From GYS-P2D sp964414425 (lineage in GTDB: Bacteria > Bacteroidota > Bacteroidia > Chitinophagales > Saprospiraceae), in contig CAYPWL010000004.1 of assembly GCA_964414425.1 (NCBI GenBank), positions 90,663-154,662 of the forward strand: a stretch of DNA of 64,000 nucleotides, in the 5' to 3' direction. The notes under the pieces are model-generated. The model was not told where the DNA came from, did no database searches, and was given only the letters and a program-made list of their open reading frames with translations. A program made the translations under genes and the position numbers. Each line of letters begins with the position of its first letter. Position 1 is the stretch's first letter. Shown here piece after piece: positions 54,335 through 62,168 of this stretch.

Positions 54335-55366
54335 TTACATGCTCCTTCTATCCATCAAAAATGTAAACCTGGCTGTATTCTGTAATGCTATGCCAGTACC
54401 TCTTACTACTGCACGTAGGGGATCGTCTGCAACGAAGACATTAAGTTTAGTTTTCTCACTTATCCTTTTATCCAACCCTCTTAGCAATGCGCCACCTCCA
54501 GTAAGGTATATACCCGTTTTGTAGATATCTGAGGCCAGCTCTGGTGGTGTTTCTTCGAGAGCACGTATGATGGCGTCCTCAATCTTACCTATAGATTTAT
54601 CAATAGCCTCCGCTACTTCTACATGGTTGACTAAGATCTGCTTAGGAATACCCGTAAGTAAATCACGCCCATTGATCGCAAGAGGTGGTGGAGGATTTTC
54701 GATATCAGTGATTGCTGCACCTACTTCTTTCTTTATGATCTCTGCAGTACGCTCCCCGATTAACAGGTTGTGCAAACGCTTGACGAATTCGATAATATCT
54801 TCATTGAGCTCATCTCCTGCGGTACGGATAGATTGATCAGTTACGATACCAGAGAGTGCGATCACTGCGATCTCGGTAGTTCCCCCTCCGATATCTATGA
54901 TCATGTTGCCCATCGGTTCCATAACATCGATACCGATTCCTAAGGCCGCTGCCATAGGTTCGTGTATTAAGTAGGTTTCTTTAGCATCAACATGATCGGC
55001 AGAGTCAAAAACTGCACGTTTTTCTACTTCTGTGATACCTGATGGAATGCAGATGACCATTTTAAGATGGGAGAAGAATTTTCTGCGCCCTTCTACCATA
55101 TTGATCATTCCTTGGATCATATTTTCTGCGGCTTGGAAGTCGGCGATTACACCATCCTTCAGCGGGCGTATCGTAAGGATATTGCTATGCGTTTTTTCAT
55201 GCATATTCATAGCCTTGGTGCCCACGGCAAGTAGTTCTCGAGTATTCCTATCCATGGCGACAATAGAAGGCTCATCTACAACCACTTCGTTGTCGTATAC
55301 AATAAGCGTATTTGCTGTGCCTAAGTCTATTGCTAGTTCTTGTCTGAAAAAACTAAATATTCCCAT
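54335..55366 (-). CDS. mreB: Rod shape-determining protein MreB (bacterial actin)
   Basis: 343 residues with actin-fold phosphate and connect motifs: IDLGTANTLIYV-like (IDLGTANTLIVYD), RPLKDGVIADF, IHEPMAAALGIG, MIIDIGGGTTEIAVI and LTGGGALLRGLD. Forms ATP-dependent filaments that guide lateral wall synthesis. First gene of the mreBCD-mrdA block; the 56-base gap upstream contains no clear TAnnTTTG box, so it may be read through from the M16 gene. Confidence 0.97.
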   Translation of the reverse strand: MGIFSFFRQELAIDLGTANTLIVYDNEVVVDEPSIVAMDRNTRELLAVGTKAMNMHEKTHSNILTIRPLKDGVIADFQAAENMIQGMINMVEGRRKFFSHLKMVICIPSGITEVEKRAVFDSADHVDAKETYLIHEPMAAALGIGIDVMEPMGNMIIDIGGGTTEIAVIALSGIVTDQSIRTAGDELNEDIIEFVKRLHNLLIGERTAEIIKKEVGAAITDIENPPPPLAINGRDLLTGIPKQILVNHVEVAEAIDKSIGKIEDAIIRALEETPPELASDIYKTGIYLTGGGALLRGLDKRISEKTKLNVFVADDPLRAVVRGTGIALQNTARFTFLMDRRSM

Positions 55367-55422
55367 TAATATCTTCTGTAGTAGTTTTTGTCATGTATTA
55401 AATCCAAGTCAGCGGTTTTGGC

Positions 55423-56727
55423 TCAACCTACGGTGACTGTCCAAAAATCGTTCCTATTAAAGTATTGCTGCGAAGTATCTAAGATTTCTTCTGCAGTAAT
55501 AGAGCGATAGATGTCTAACAGGGATTTTAATTCGTCCAAGTGAATGTTATTTAAAGCTAATGTTTTTATCGCCTTAATACTATTGAGGGGCCCATCAAAA
55601 AAATTGATATACATGCCACTCACGTAGTTCCTGACCAAGTTCAACTCGTCATCAGGCACTTTTTCTTGACACATGCGATCTAACTCGATATTGATTTCTG
55701 TGATAGTTTGCTGCACATTGGACTTGTCTACATCGGTTGAGATCATCAGTGAACCTTCTGCAATATGTGTATCAAGCATCGAGTAGATGCCATAAGTAAA
55801 TCCTTTATCCTCACGGATATTAGATATCAGCCTGCTACCAAAGTATCCTCCTAATATGGTATTGGCCATAAGGAGATTATGGTAATCGGGATGATTCCGG
55901 CTGAAGCAATGTCTCCCCATACGGATCGAGGTCTGCAATGGGTTGCCTCGAATGACATTCTTCTTGATAGAGGAGGGCTGTTTGGGCAATCTTTTCTCCT
56001 GGACATATTCTTCACCTGTGGGCAGCGAGGATAAAACGGTCTTGAGTCGACTCACAATATCAGGGCTAATATCACCTGCCACGAAGCATGAGCAGTTCTG
56101 AGCACTAAAGAGCTGAGTGTGGTGATTGATAAGATCGGATTGCTCGATCAAGTCATATTTATCTGGTGCGCTATTGTAACCATATGGATGATTATACCCG
56201 AACAGTGACTCTGTGAGTCTACGATATGAGATGATATCATTTTTCTGGAGGTCCATCTTGAGGCGTTCTTTTCGCCTTGAGATGATCAGCTCAAGCTCCT
56301 CTAGACTAAATAAGGGCATGGTGAGTACCTCTTCGAGCAGCCCGGTTAACTTATCAAAGTGCTTAGTCATTGATAAGAGCTTGATAGAGGTCGTGTCAAA
56401 ATCAGATCTTACTCGTAGAGTAGCACCGTGATAGTCCACATATTCTGCTATTTGTTGACTTGTTCTATTGGTGGTCCCTTCGCTGAGCAGTGCTGCTGTA
56501 CAGCTGGCAGCCATCTGCTTTTGTTCCTGCAGTCTGCCTGCTTTAAATACGATATCGACCAAGACGACTTGAGCATTTTGCTTATGGATCTGATAGATAG
56601 GTACATCATTGGATGCACGAGAAATATCAACCTCAGGACAGATAAAAGTGTCCAAGGCATTTATCGAAGGACGATTTTTCAGATTAGCCAAATGTATATT
56701 GCTTGAGAGAGCACCAAAAGTAATCAT
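55423..56727 (-). CDS. M16-family peptidase homologue lacking the zinc site
   Basis: 434 residues, the size of one M16 two-domain unit. VVLVDIVFKAGRLQEQKQMA and RTSQQIAEYVDYHGATLRV match the N-terminal M16 domain, and GPLNSIKAIKTLALNNIHL the C-terminal one. At the position of the HxxEH zinc motif (usually H-F-L-E-H before the KGT segment) the sequence reads AASCTAALLSEGT, so both His and the Glu are missing. In heterodimeric M16 enzymes such a subunit pairs with an active one, but no partner lies next to it. Role: probably a non-catalytic subunit; partner unknown. Confidence 0.87.
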   Translation of the reverse strand: MITFGALSSNIHLANLKNRPSINALDTFICPEVDISRASNDVPIYQIHKQNAQVVLVDIVFKAGRLQEQKQMAASCTAALLSEGTTNRTSQQIAEYVDYHGATLRVRSDFDTTSIKLLSMTKHFDKLTGLLEEVLTMPLFSLEELELIISRRKERLKMDLQKNDIISYRRLTESLFGYNHPYGYNSAPDKYDLIEQSDLINHHTQLFSAQNCSCFVAGDISPDIVSRLKTVLSSLPTGEEYVQEKRLPKQPSSIKKNVIRGNPLQTSIRMGRHCFSRNHPDYHNLLMANTILGGYFGSRLISNIREDKGFTYGIYSMLDTHIAEGSLMISTDVDKSNVQQTITEINIELDRMCQEKVPDDELNLVRNYVSGMYINFFDGPLNSIKAIKTLALNNIHLDELKSLLDIYRSITAEEILDTSQQYFNRNDFWTVTVG

Positions 56728-56769
56728 TAGTCGAGTCAGTTCTGTCTTAAGTCTGCACTTGCTTTGTAA

Positions 56770-56777
56770 TAAATTTG
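56770..56777 (+). promoter_or_regulatory. Candidate -7 box TAAATTTG for dnaN
   Basis: Full TAnnTTTG match, 39 bases before the dnaN ATG. No clear TTG element at normal spacing. A second, imperfect box (TAATTTTTG, one extra T) follows at 56786-56794, and AT-rich arms TTTTAATT/AATTAAAA flank positions 56783-56812. Confidence 0.4.
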
Positions 56778-56816
56778 CTTAGTTTTAATTTTTGGAATTA
56801 ATCGAATTAAAAGTCC

Positions 56817-57932
56817 ATGAAATTTAGCGTTTCGTCTTCAGAATTATTGAAAAAACTAAGCCTTGCTAATGGGGTGATAGGGACTAATACTGTATTGCCA
56901 ATATTAGAGGACTTTCTCTTTAGTTTAGAAGACAATGTACTAACGATCACGGCGTCTAATCTCGAAACGACTATCATCACTGAGGTGGAGGTCGCCATGG
57001 AAGAAGGAGGTAATATTGCGATCCCTGCTAAGATCCTCATGGATACCTTAAAGGCATTGCCTGAGCAGCCTATCACAGTAGAAATTGATGAAGGCACTAA
57101 AGCAGTGAAAATCACCTCTGCTTATGGACGCTACAAATTATCTGGCGATTCGCCAGATGACTATCCAGAGCTTCCCTCATCGGATGACGTTGAGTCCATA
57201 TCTATTAGTGCCGAGATCCTATCCAAAGTGCTCAACAAAACGCTCTTTGCTACAAGTAATGATGAGTTGAGGATGGCGATGCAAGGCCTGTACTTTCAGA
57301 TAGAAGAGGAGGAGTTAATCTTCGTTGCGACAGATGCACACAAACTTGTTAAGTATAGCTTTAAGGTAGAAGGGAAGAATACACCGAACTCTTTCATCGT
57401 CCCGAAGAAAGGATTGATGCAACTCAAGAACGCCTTGGACTCAGATCAGACGATCAGCCTTAATTATAATTCTAATAATGTATTCTTTAAGCTGGATGAG
57501 ACCCAGATTATCATACGGCTGATAGATGCTAAGTATCCTGATTACAATGCAGTGATCCCCTATGACAATGCGAATATACTCGGGCTGGGTAGGGCAGACT
57601 TTCAGAATTCACTACGACGTATAGCCATCTATGCTAACAAGTCTACTAATCAAGTAGTCCTAAACATAAGTGATGGAAGTCTGACGATCTCCGCACAAGA
57701 CTTGGACTTCTCTAATGAGGCAACTGAGCAACTCAGCTGCAGCTATGATGGAGATACGATGAATATCGGATTTAACGCCAAGTTCTTGATTGAGATGTTG
57801 CAGGTAATCGGTGTTGAGGAAGTTAGCTTCAAGCTATCTACGCCTAATAGGGCAGGCATCTTAGTCCCAACTGATCAAGATGAGACAGAAGACCTGATCA
57901 TGCTTGTAATGCCCGTTATGATGGGTAATTAG
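56817..57932 (+). CDS. dnaN: DNA polymerase III sliding clamp (beta subunit)
   Basis: 371 residues, typical clamp length, with three tandem clamp domains. MKFSVSSSELLKKLSLANGV at the N-terminus, IPAKILMDTLKALPEQPI, the loop SGDSPDDYPELP, FVATDAHKLVKYSF, LIDAKYPDYNAVIP and a C-terminal VMPVMMGN ending. It tethers polymerase III to DNA. dnaA is not adjacent, so the locus gives no evidence of the replication origin. Followed 32 bases later by nadD. Confidence 0.98.
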   Translation: MKFSVSSSELLKKLSLANGVIGTNTVLPILEDFLFSLEDNVLTITASNLETTIITEVEVAMEEGGNIAIPAKILMDTLKALPEQPITVEIDEGTKAVKITSAYGRYKLSGDSPDDYPELPSSDDVESISISAEILSKVLNKTLFATSNDELRMAMQGLYFQIEEEELIFVATDAHKLVKYSFKVEGKNTPNSFIVPKKGLMQLKNALDSDQTISLNYNSNNVFFKLDETQIIIRLIDAKYPDYNAVIPYDNANILGLGRADFQNSLRRIAIYANKSTNQVVLNISDGSLTISAQDLDFSNEATEQLSCSYDGDTMNIGFNAKFLIEMLQVIGVEEVSFKLSTPNRAGILVPTDQDETEDLIMLVMPVMMGN

Positions 57933-57964
57933 ACTAATAATGTTTTTTTAATTTAAATACCCCA

Positions 57965-58546
57965 ATGACTCATATAGGACTATTCTTTGGGTCGTTCAAT
58001 CCAGTTCATGTTGGCCATATGATTATTGCCAACTACATGATTGAGTATACGGCTATGGATGAGTTGTGGATGATCTTAAGCCCGCAGAATCCATTCAAGT
58101 CACAGAAATCTCTGGCTAATGATTATGATCGACTTCATCTCTTGAAGTTGGCAATTGGGGACCACTTAAAGATCAGAGCGTCTGACGTTGAGTTTGGATT
58201 GCCAAGACCCTCATATACGATCGATACACTGAGTTACCTCAAAGAGAAATATCCAAAGAAGAGATTTTCGTTGATCATGGGCGGCGATAATATTGCAAGC
58301 TTTCACAAGTGGAAGAACTATAAGCAGATACTAGCCCAACATGATATCTATGTCTACAAAAGAGGGACTGACAATGAGCATAAGCTGGGAGAGACGGATC
58401 GTGTGAAGTATGCAGAAGCACCATTACTCCAGGTATCTGCCAGTTATATCCGCAATGCGATCAAACAAGGAAAGTCCATACAATATTTAGTTACAGAACA
58501 AGTGTTTAACTATCTGAATTCCAATAATATTTATAAGAAGCTTTGA
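57965..58546 (+). CDS. nadD: Nicotinate-nucleotide adenylyltransferase
   Basis: 193 residues. Nucleotidyltransferase motif GSFNPVHVGH (His15 and His18), LSPQNPFKSQKS, RPSYTIDTL, LIMGGDNIASFHKWKNY and the C-terminal VSASYIRNAIKQG. It adenylates nicotinate mononucleotide in NAD synthesis. Its stop codon overlaps the TTG start of the porZ gene (TTGA), so the two are translationally coupled. Confidence 0.96.
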   Translation: MTHIGLFFGSFNPVHVGHMIIANYMIEYTAMDELWMILSPQNPFKSQKSLANDYDRLHLLKLAIGDHLKIRASDVEFGLPRPSYTIDTLSYLKEKYPKKRFSLIMGGDNIASFHKWKNYKQILAQHDIYVYKRGTDNEHKLGETDRVKYAEAPLLQVSASYIRNAIKQGKSIQYLVTEQVFNYLNSNNIYKKL

Positions 58547-60867
58547 ATCGAATAACCCACTGTTGTATCTATATGTTGATGTCCGTAGGCTTATTGAGTC
58601 AAGGCAACAACTTGGCTATCGGCGAGTGGAAATCTCATCTACCACAACAGTCAGGAAACTACGTAACCCAAACACCCTCGGCTATCGTTTACTCCAATAT
58701 CTGGAACCTCATTATTATAGATAAAGAGAGTGGGAGTCCCACGTTTTTATCCAAGGTAGAAGGTCTGTCAGATGTAGGAATAGACATCGTTGAATACGAT
58801 GAGGTAAATGATCAGCTCGTTGTCATCTATGATGACGCCAATATAGACTTGGTGCAATCTGACGGCGCCGTAATTAACGTCCCCAATATCAAGTTAAACA
58901 CCTCTATCATTACGGATAAGAGGGTGAATGGTCTCGATATAGATATGGACGGGGTGATCTATTTAGCAACAGGGTTTGGTGTTGTTGCTTTAGCTGGGAG
59001 TACAGGTATATTCAGATCGACAACTATTACAGATGTCAGGGTCAACGATATCGTTGTTCTCGGGGAGCGGCTCTATGCTGGCACCGTTGATGGATTATAT
59101 ACCATCAACCTTGCCCTACCCGGGGTCAATGTGAATGACTTTGGTCAATGGGAGCTGATAGAGGCTGATAAAGGAATTAGATCCCTCAGTGAAATAATCG
59201 CACTTGAAGATGATAGCCAAGATGTTTTGGTTGGTCTTGGCAACGAAGTTTTCAGAGGTGATTTTGATAGTGGATTTAACCCATTTCACAGTTCCGAATC
59301 AAGAAGTTTCGATGTTGGCTTTATTAATCATACAGGAGAGACTATAGTGATTGGTTATCAAGGCCCAGGTTTTGCAAGTGAGGTGTTTTTTGCTCAAGGA
59401 AATGATATACAGCGAGGTGGAGCGGGATGTGTCAATATCGTAGAAGGTGCTGAGATTGATGAACGTGGACAGGTATGGTATGCTGATGGCTTTCCAGAGA
59501 TTCGCAGGGCTTCAGCGTTTGATCAAGGATGTGAGAGAATCACTTTTAACTCTCCATTTTTTCATACGGCAAGTGATATCGACATAGAGGATGGAATCAT
59601 TCATGCGAGTGACGGTGGTGTCTCCGATAACTTCCAATTCTTATTCAGCCGCAATGGGGTATATGTCCAGGATGGTCCGACGTGGACCAACTTCAATGAG
59701 TTTAATACACAGGCTATACGTGACAACGATTTATTGAGCTTCTTCAGGATTAAAGCAGATCCTTTTTCTGATATGATATATGTCGGCAGCTATTGGGGAG
59801 GGCTAATGGAATTGAATCGAGAGAGCGGAGAGATCATGGTATTTACACAAGAGAATTCGACTTTGCAGGGGTCCATTGGAGATCTGGCGAGAGAGCGAGT
59901 AACAGGTATTGCTTTCGATGAGGAGGCTAATCTGTGGGTAAGTGTGTTTGGGGCAGCTCAACCTCTTAATGTAAGAACACCTGATGGGGTGTGGAGAAGC
60001 TTCGATGTAGATGCTCCATCAACGATTTCTAATCTTGCTTTTGATGATGGAGGTAACTTATGGTGCACAGTTAGTGGTGCTAATGGCGGCATCCTAATTT
60101 ATGATATGGGCGAGGACGTCTTATCGAGTAGCGATGATCGTCAGCGGCTTATCAATCAAAATAACTCGCAGATAGATGCCCCGGTTAATGAAGTGACGTT
60201 AGATCTGTCAGGAGATATGTGGGTAGCAACAGCTCAAGGCCCTGTCATATTTGACTGTGGCAATGATGCCATCACAGATGACTGTCAAGGCATCAGACGC
60301 ATCGTAGAAGTCGATAGTATTGCTGCTTTCCTCTTAGCTGATCAGAACATCACCGCCATTGAGATAGATGGCGCCAATCAAAAATGGTTGGGTACGGAAA
60401 ACGGGATTTTTGTTCAGTCAGAGGACGGTGACGAACAGCTGATGCGCTTCACTCAAGATAACAGCCCCTTATTTGACGATGATATACAGGATATCGCTTA
60501 TGAGCCTATCTCCGGTGAGATGTATATCTCAACTGGAGGAGGCATGATTTCGATGAAAACCGCTACTTCAGGAGGGAGCCAGCGCAATCGAGCTTCTGAT
60601 ATTTATGCTTTTCCTAATCCTGTGGAGCCAGACTACTTTGGACTTGTGGCTATCAAAGGGCTAGCGACGGATGCGGAGATCAGGATCACTGATATCAATG
60701 GTAACCTCGTCCAAAGCTCTCGAGCACTTGGGGGAACGGCGAGCTGGGATCTCACCGGATTATCAGGTGAGCCTGTAGAGACAGGGGTGTACTTAGTATT
60801 CAGCAATCAGAGCAATAGCTTTCGTAACCCAGAGGGTGTGGCTACTAAGATCTTAGTTATTCGTTAG
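58543..60867 (+). CDS. porZ: PorZ-like T9SS component with two beta-propellers and C-terminal sorting domain
   Basis: 774 residues from a TTG start coupled to the nadD stop; the next ATG would cut the signal peptide short. Short signal sequence (CCIYMLMSVGLLSQG). IGEWKSHLPQQ, SPTFLSKVEGLSDVGIDIV and LVVIYDDANIDLV match the PorZ N-terminal propeller. Further propeller blades follow (YVGSYWGGLMELNRESGEI, LWVSVFGAAQPLNVRTPDG, KWLGTENGIFVQSED). The C-terminal 80 residues (IYAFPNPVEPDYFG ... VETGVYLVFSN) are a T9SS sorting domain. PorZ delivers anionic LPS to the PorU sortase. The 3' end overlaps bshA by 11 bases. Confidence 0.85.
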   Translation: MNRITHCCIYMLMSVGLLSQGNNLAIGEWKSHLPQQSGNYVTQTPSAIVYSNIWNLIIIDKESGSPTFLSKVEGLSDVGIDIVEYDEVNDQLVVIYDDANIDLVQSDGAVINVPNIKLNTSIITDKRVNGLDIDMDGVIYLATGFGVVALAGSTGIFRSTTITDVRVNDIVVLGERLYAGTVDGLYTINLALPGVNVNDFGQWELIEADKGIRSLSEIIALEDDSQDVLVGLGNEVFRGDFDSGFNPFHSSESRSFDVGFINHTGETIVIGYQGPGFASEVFFAQGNDIQRGGAGCVNIVEGAEIDERGQVWYADGFPEIRRASAFDQGCERITFNSPFFHTASDIDIEDGIIHASDGGVSDNFQFLFSRNGVYVQDGPTWTNFNEFNTQAIRDNDLLSFFRIKADPFSDMIYVGSYWGGLMELNRESGEIMVFTQENSTLQGSIGDLARERVTGIAFDEEANLWVSVFGAAQPLNVRTPDGVWRSFDVDAPSTISNLAFDDGGNLWCTVSGANGGILIYDMGEDVLSSSDDRQRLINQNNSQIDAPVNEVTLDLSGDMWVATAQGPVIFDCGNDAITDDCQGIRRIVEVDSIAAFLLADQNITAIEIDGANQKWLGTENGIFVQSEDGDEQLMRFTQDNSPLFDDDIQDIAYEPISGEMYISTGGGMISMKTATSGGSQRNRASDIYAFPNPVEPDYFGLVAIKGLATDAEIRITDINGNLVQSSRALGGTASWDLTGLSGEPVETGVYLVFSNQSNSFRNPEGVATKILVIR

Positions 60868-61993
60868 AGACTTTTTGGACCGCTCTTTTATACAGTGCCT
60901 CATATTGAGGAAGGATATTATCTACATGAAACTCTTTAGATTTAGCCAGAGACTGAGCTCTAAACTGACTGTGTTTTTCTGGAGACGATAGTATGCTAAT
61001 CGCATGCTCTGCCATCTCTGCGACGTTACCCACGTCACTGAGGTAACCCGTCTCACCATGTATATTAACTTCCGGAATACCTCCAATATTAGTCGATATA
61101 ACAGGAACCTCAAGAGCCATGGCCTCGAGTGCTGCAAGACCGAAACTTTCGTTGGAAGACGGTAATAAGAACAGATCTGAGATGGATAAAAGTTCTTCGA
61201 TAGCTCCTTGCTTACCTAGAAATCTGATCTCCCCACATATACCTATCTCTCGACAGATCTTTTCCATCTTAGAACGTTGAGGGCCATCGCCGATCATGAG
61301 AAGCTTACTTGGAATCTGTTCGTACACTCTTTGGAAGACATAGATGGCATCCTCTGCTCGCTTAACAGTCCGGAAGTTAGAGATGTGTGTTAGGATCTTT
61401 TCTCCATTAGGAGCGATAGCCTTTTTGAAATGTTCTTTATCCGTGCGTTGAAATTTATCAAAGTCGATGAAATTATAAATGACATCGATCTCACGAGATA
61501 TATTAAAGTTGTTGTAAGTGCTTTCTTTCAAGAAGTTAGACACGGCCGATACGCCATCACTATTGTTAATACTAAATTCCACTACAGTCGACAGAGCGGG
61601 ATCTTTACCAACGAGAGTGATATCTGTGCCATGCAGGGTAGTGATAACCGGAATATTGACCCCCTTAGTCTTTAATATACTCTTCGCCATAAATGCGACA
61701 GCGGCATGAGGTATGGCATAATGTACATGCAAGAGATCAAGCTTTTCATTCATGACAACGTCAACCAGTCGGCCCGCCAAGGTCGTCTCGTAAGGAGTAT
61801 ACTTAAACAAGGAGTATTTAAATGGCAATACCTCGTGGAAGTATACATTGTTCATAAACACAGTGAGACGCGCTGGGCGCTCATAGGTTATGAAGTGTAC
61901 TTCGTAACCCTTTTTTGCTAGGTTAATTCCTAATTCAGTCGCTACTACGCCGCTTCCGCCAAAAGTAGGGTAGCAGACTATTCCGATTTTCAT
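60857..61993 (-). CDS. bshA: N-acetyl-alpha-D-glucosaminyl L-malate synthase (bacillithiol step 1)
   Basis: 378 residues, GT4 fold. IGIVCYPTFGGSGVVATELG, HFITYERPARL, DLLHVHYAIPHA, TTLHGTDITLVG and NFIDFDKFQR are BshA signatures. The donor site is NESFGLAALEAMALEVPV. It joins GlcNAc from UDP-GlcNAc to L-malate in the first step of bacillithiol synthesis. bshB and bshC are not in the window. It is divergent from the MerR gene across 175 bases. Confidence 0.95.
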   Translation of the reverse strand: MKIGIVCYPTFGGSGVVATELGINLAKKGYEVHFITYERPARLTVFMNNVYFHEVLPFKYSLFKYTPYETTLAGRLVDVVMNEKLDLLHVHYAIPHAAVAFMAKSILKTKGVNIPVITTLHGTDITLVGKDPALSTVVEFSINNSDGVSAVSNFLKESTYNNFNISREIDVIYNFIDFDKFQRTDKEHFKKAIAPNGEKILTHISNFRTVKRAEDAIYVFQRVYEQIPSKLLMIGDGPQRSKMEKICREIGICGEIRFLGKQGAIEELLSISDLFLLPSSNESFGLAALEAMALEVPVISTNIGGIPEVNIHGETGYLSDVGNVAEMAEHAISILSSPEKHSQFRAQSLAKSKEFHVDNILPQYEALYKRAVQKVSNE

Positions 61994-62039
61994 CTCACAT
62001 TATTTAAAAGGGTGCCGTATTTTTGCAAATCTCTTAAGA

Positions 62040-62096
62040 TTCGGGGCAAATTTCAATGTTATTTAAATGTTATTCATGATTTTATTGTTGCCCGAA
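62040..62096. promoter_or_regulatory. Repeat-rich element in the bshA/MerR divergent gap
   Basis: Outer arms TTCGGGGCAA (62040-62049) and TTGCCCGAA (62088-62096) are inverted repeats with one extra G in the left arm. Inside are two direct copies of AATGTTATT at 62055-62063 and 62066-62074, offset by 11 bases (one helical turn). A TATTTTTG at 62018-62025 matches TAnnTTTG on the plus strand, just upstream. This looks like an operator for the divergent genes, possibly bound by the adjacent MerR protein, but that is inference. Confidence 0.45.
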
Positions 62097-62168
62097 CATG
62101 GTATTAAGTCATTTTAGAGTTGAGATGTAATTTGATTTATCGTAGATCGTTAAAGCAGAGTCACATAT

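Noticed and set aside
56817..57932. dnaN as a marker of the replication origin
   Set aside because: dnaA is absent and I saw no cluster of DnaA-box-like repeats; nadD and porZ follow instead.
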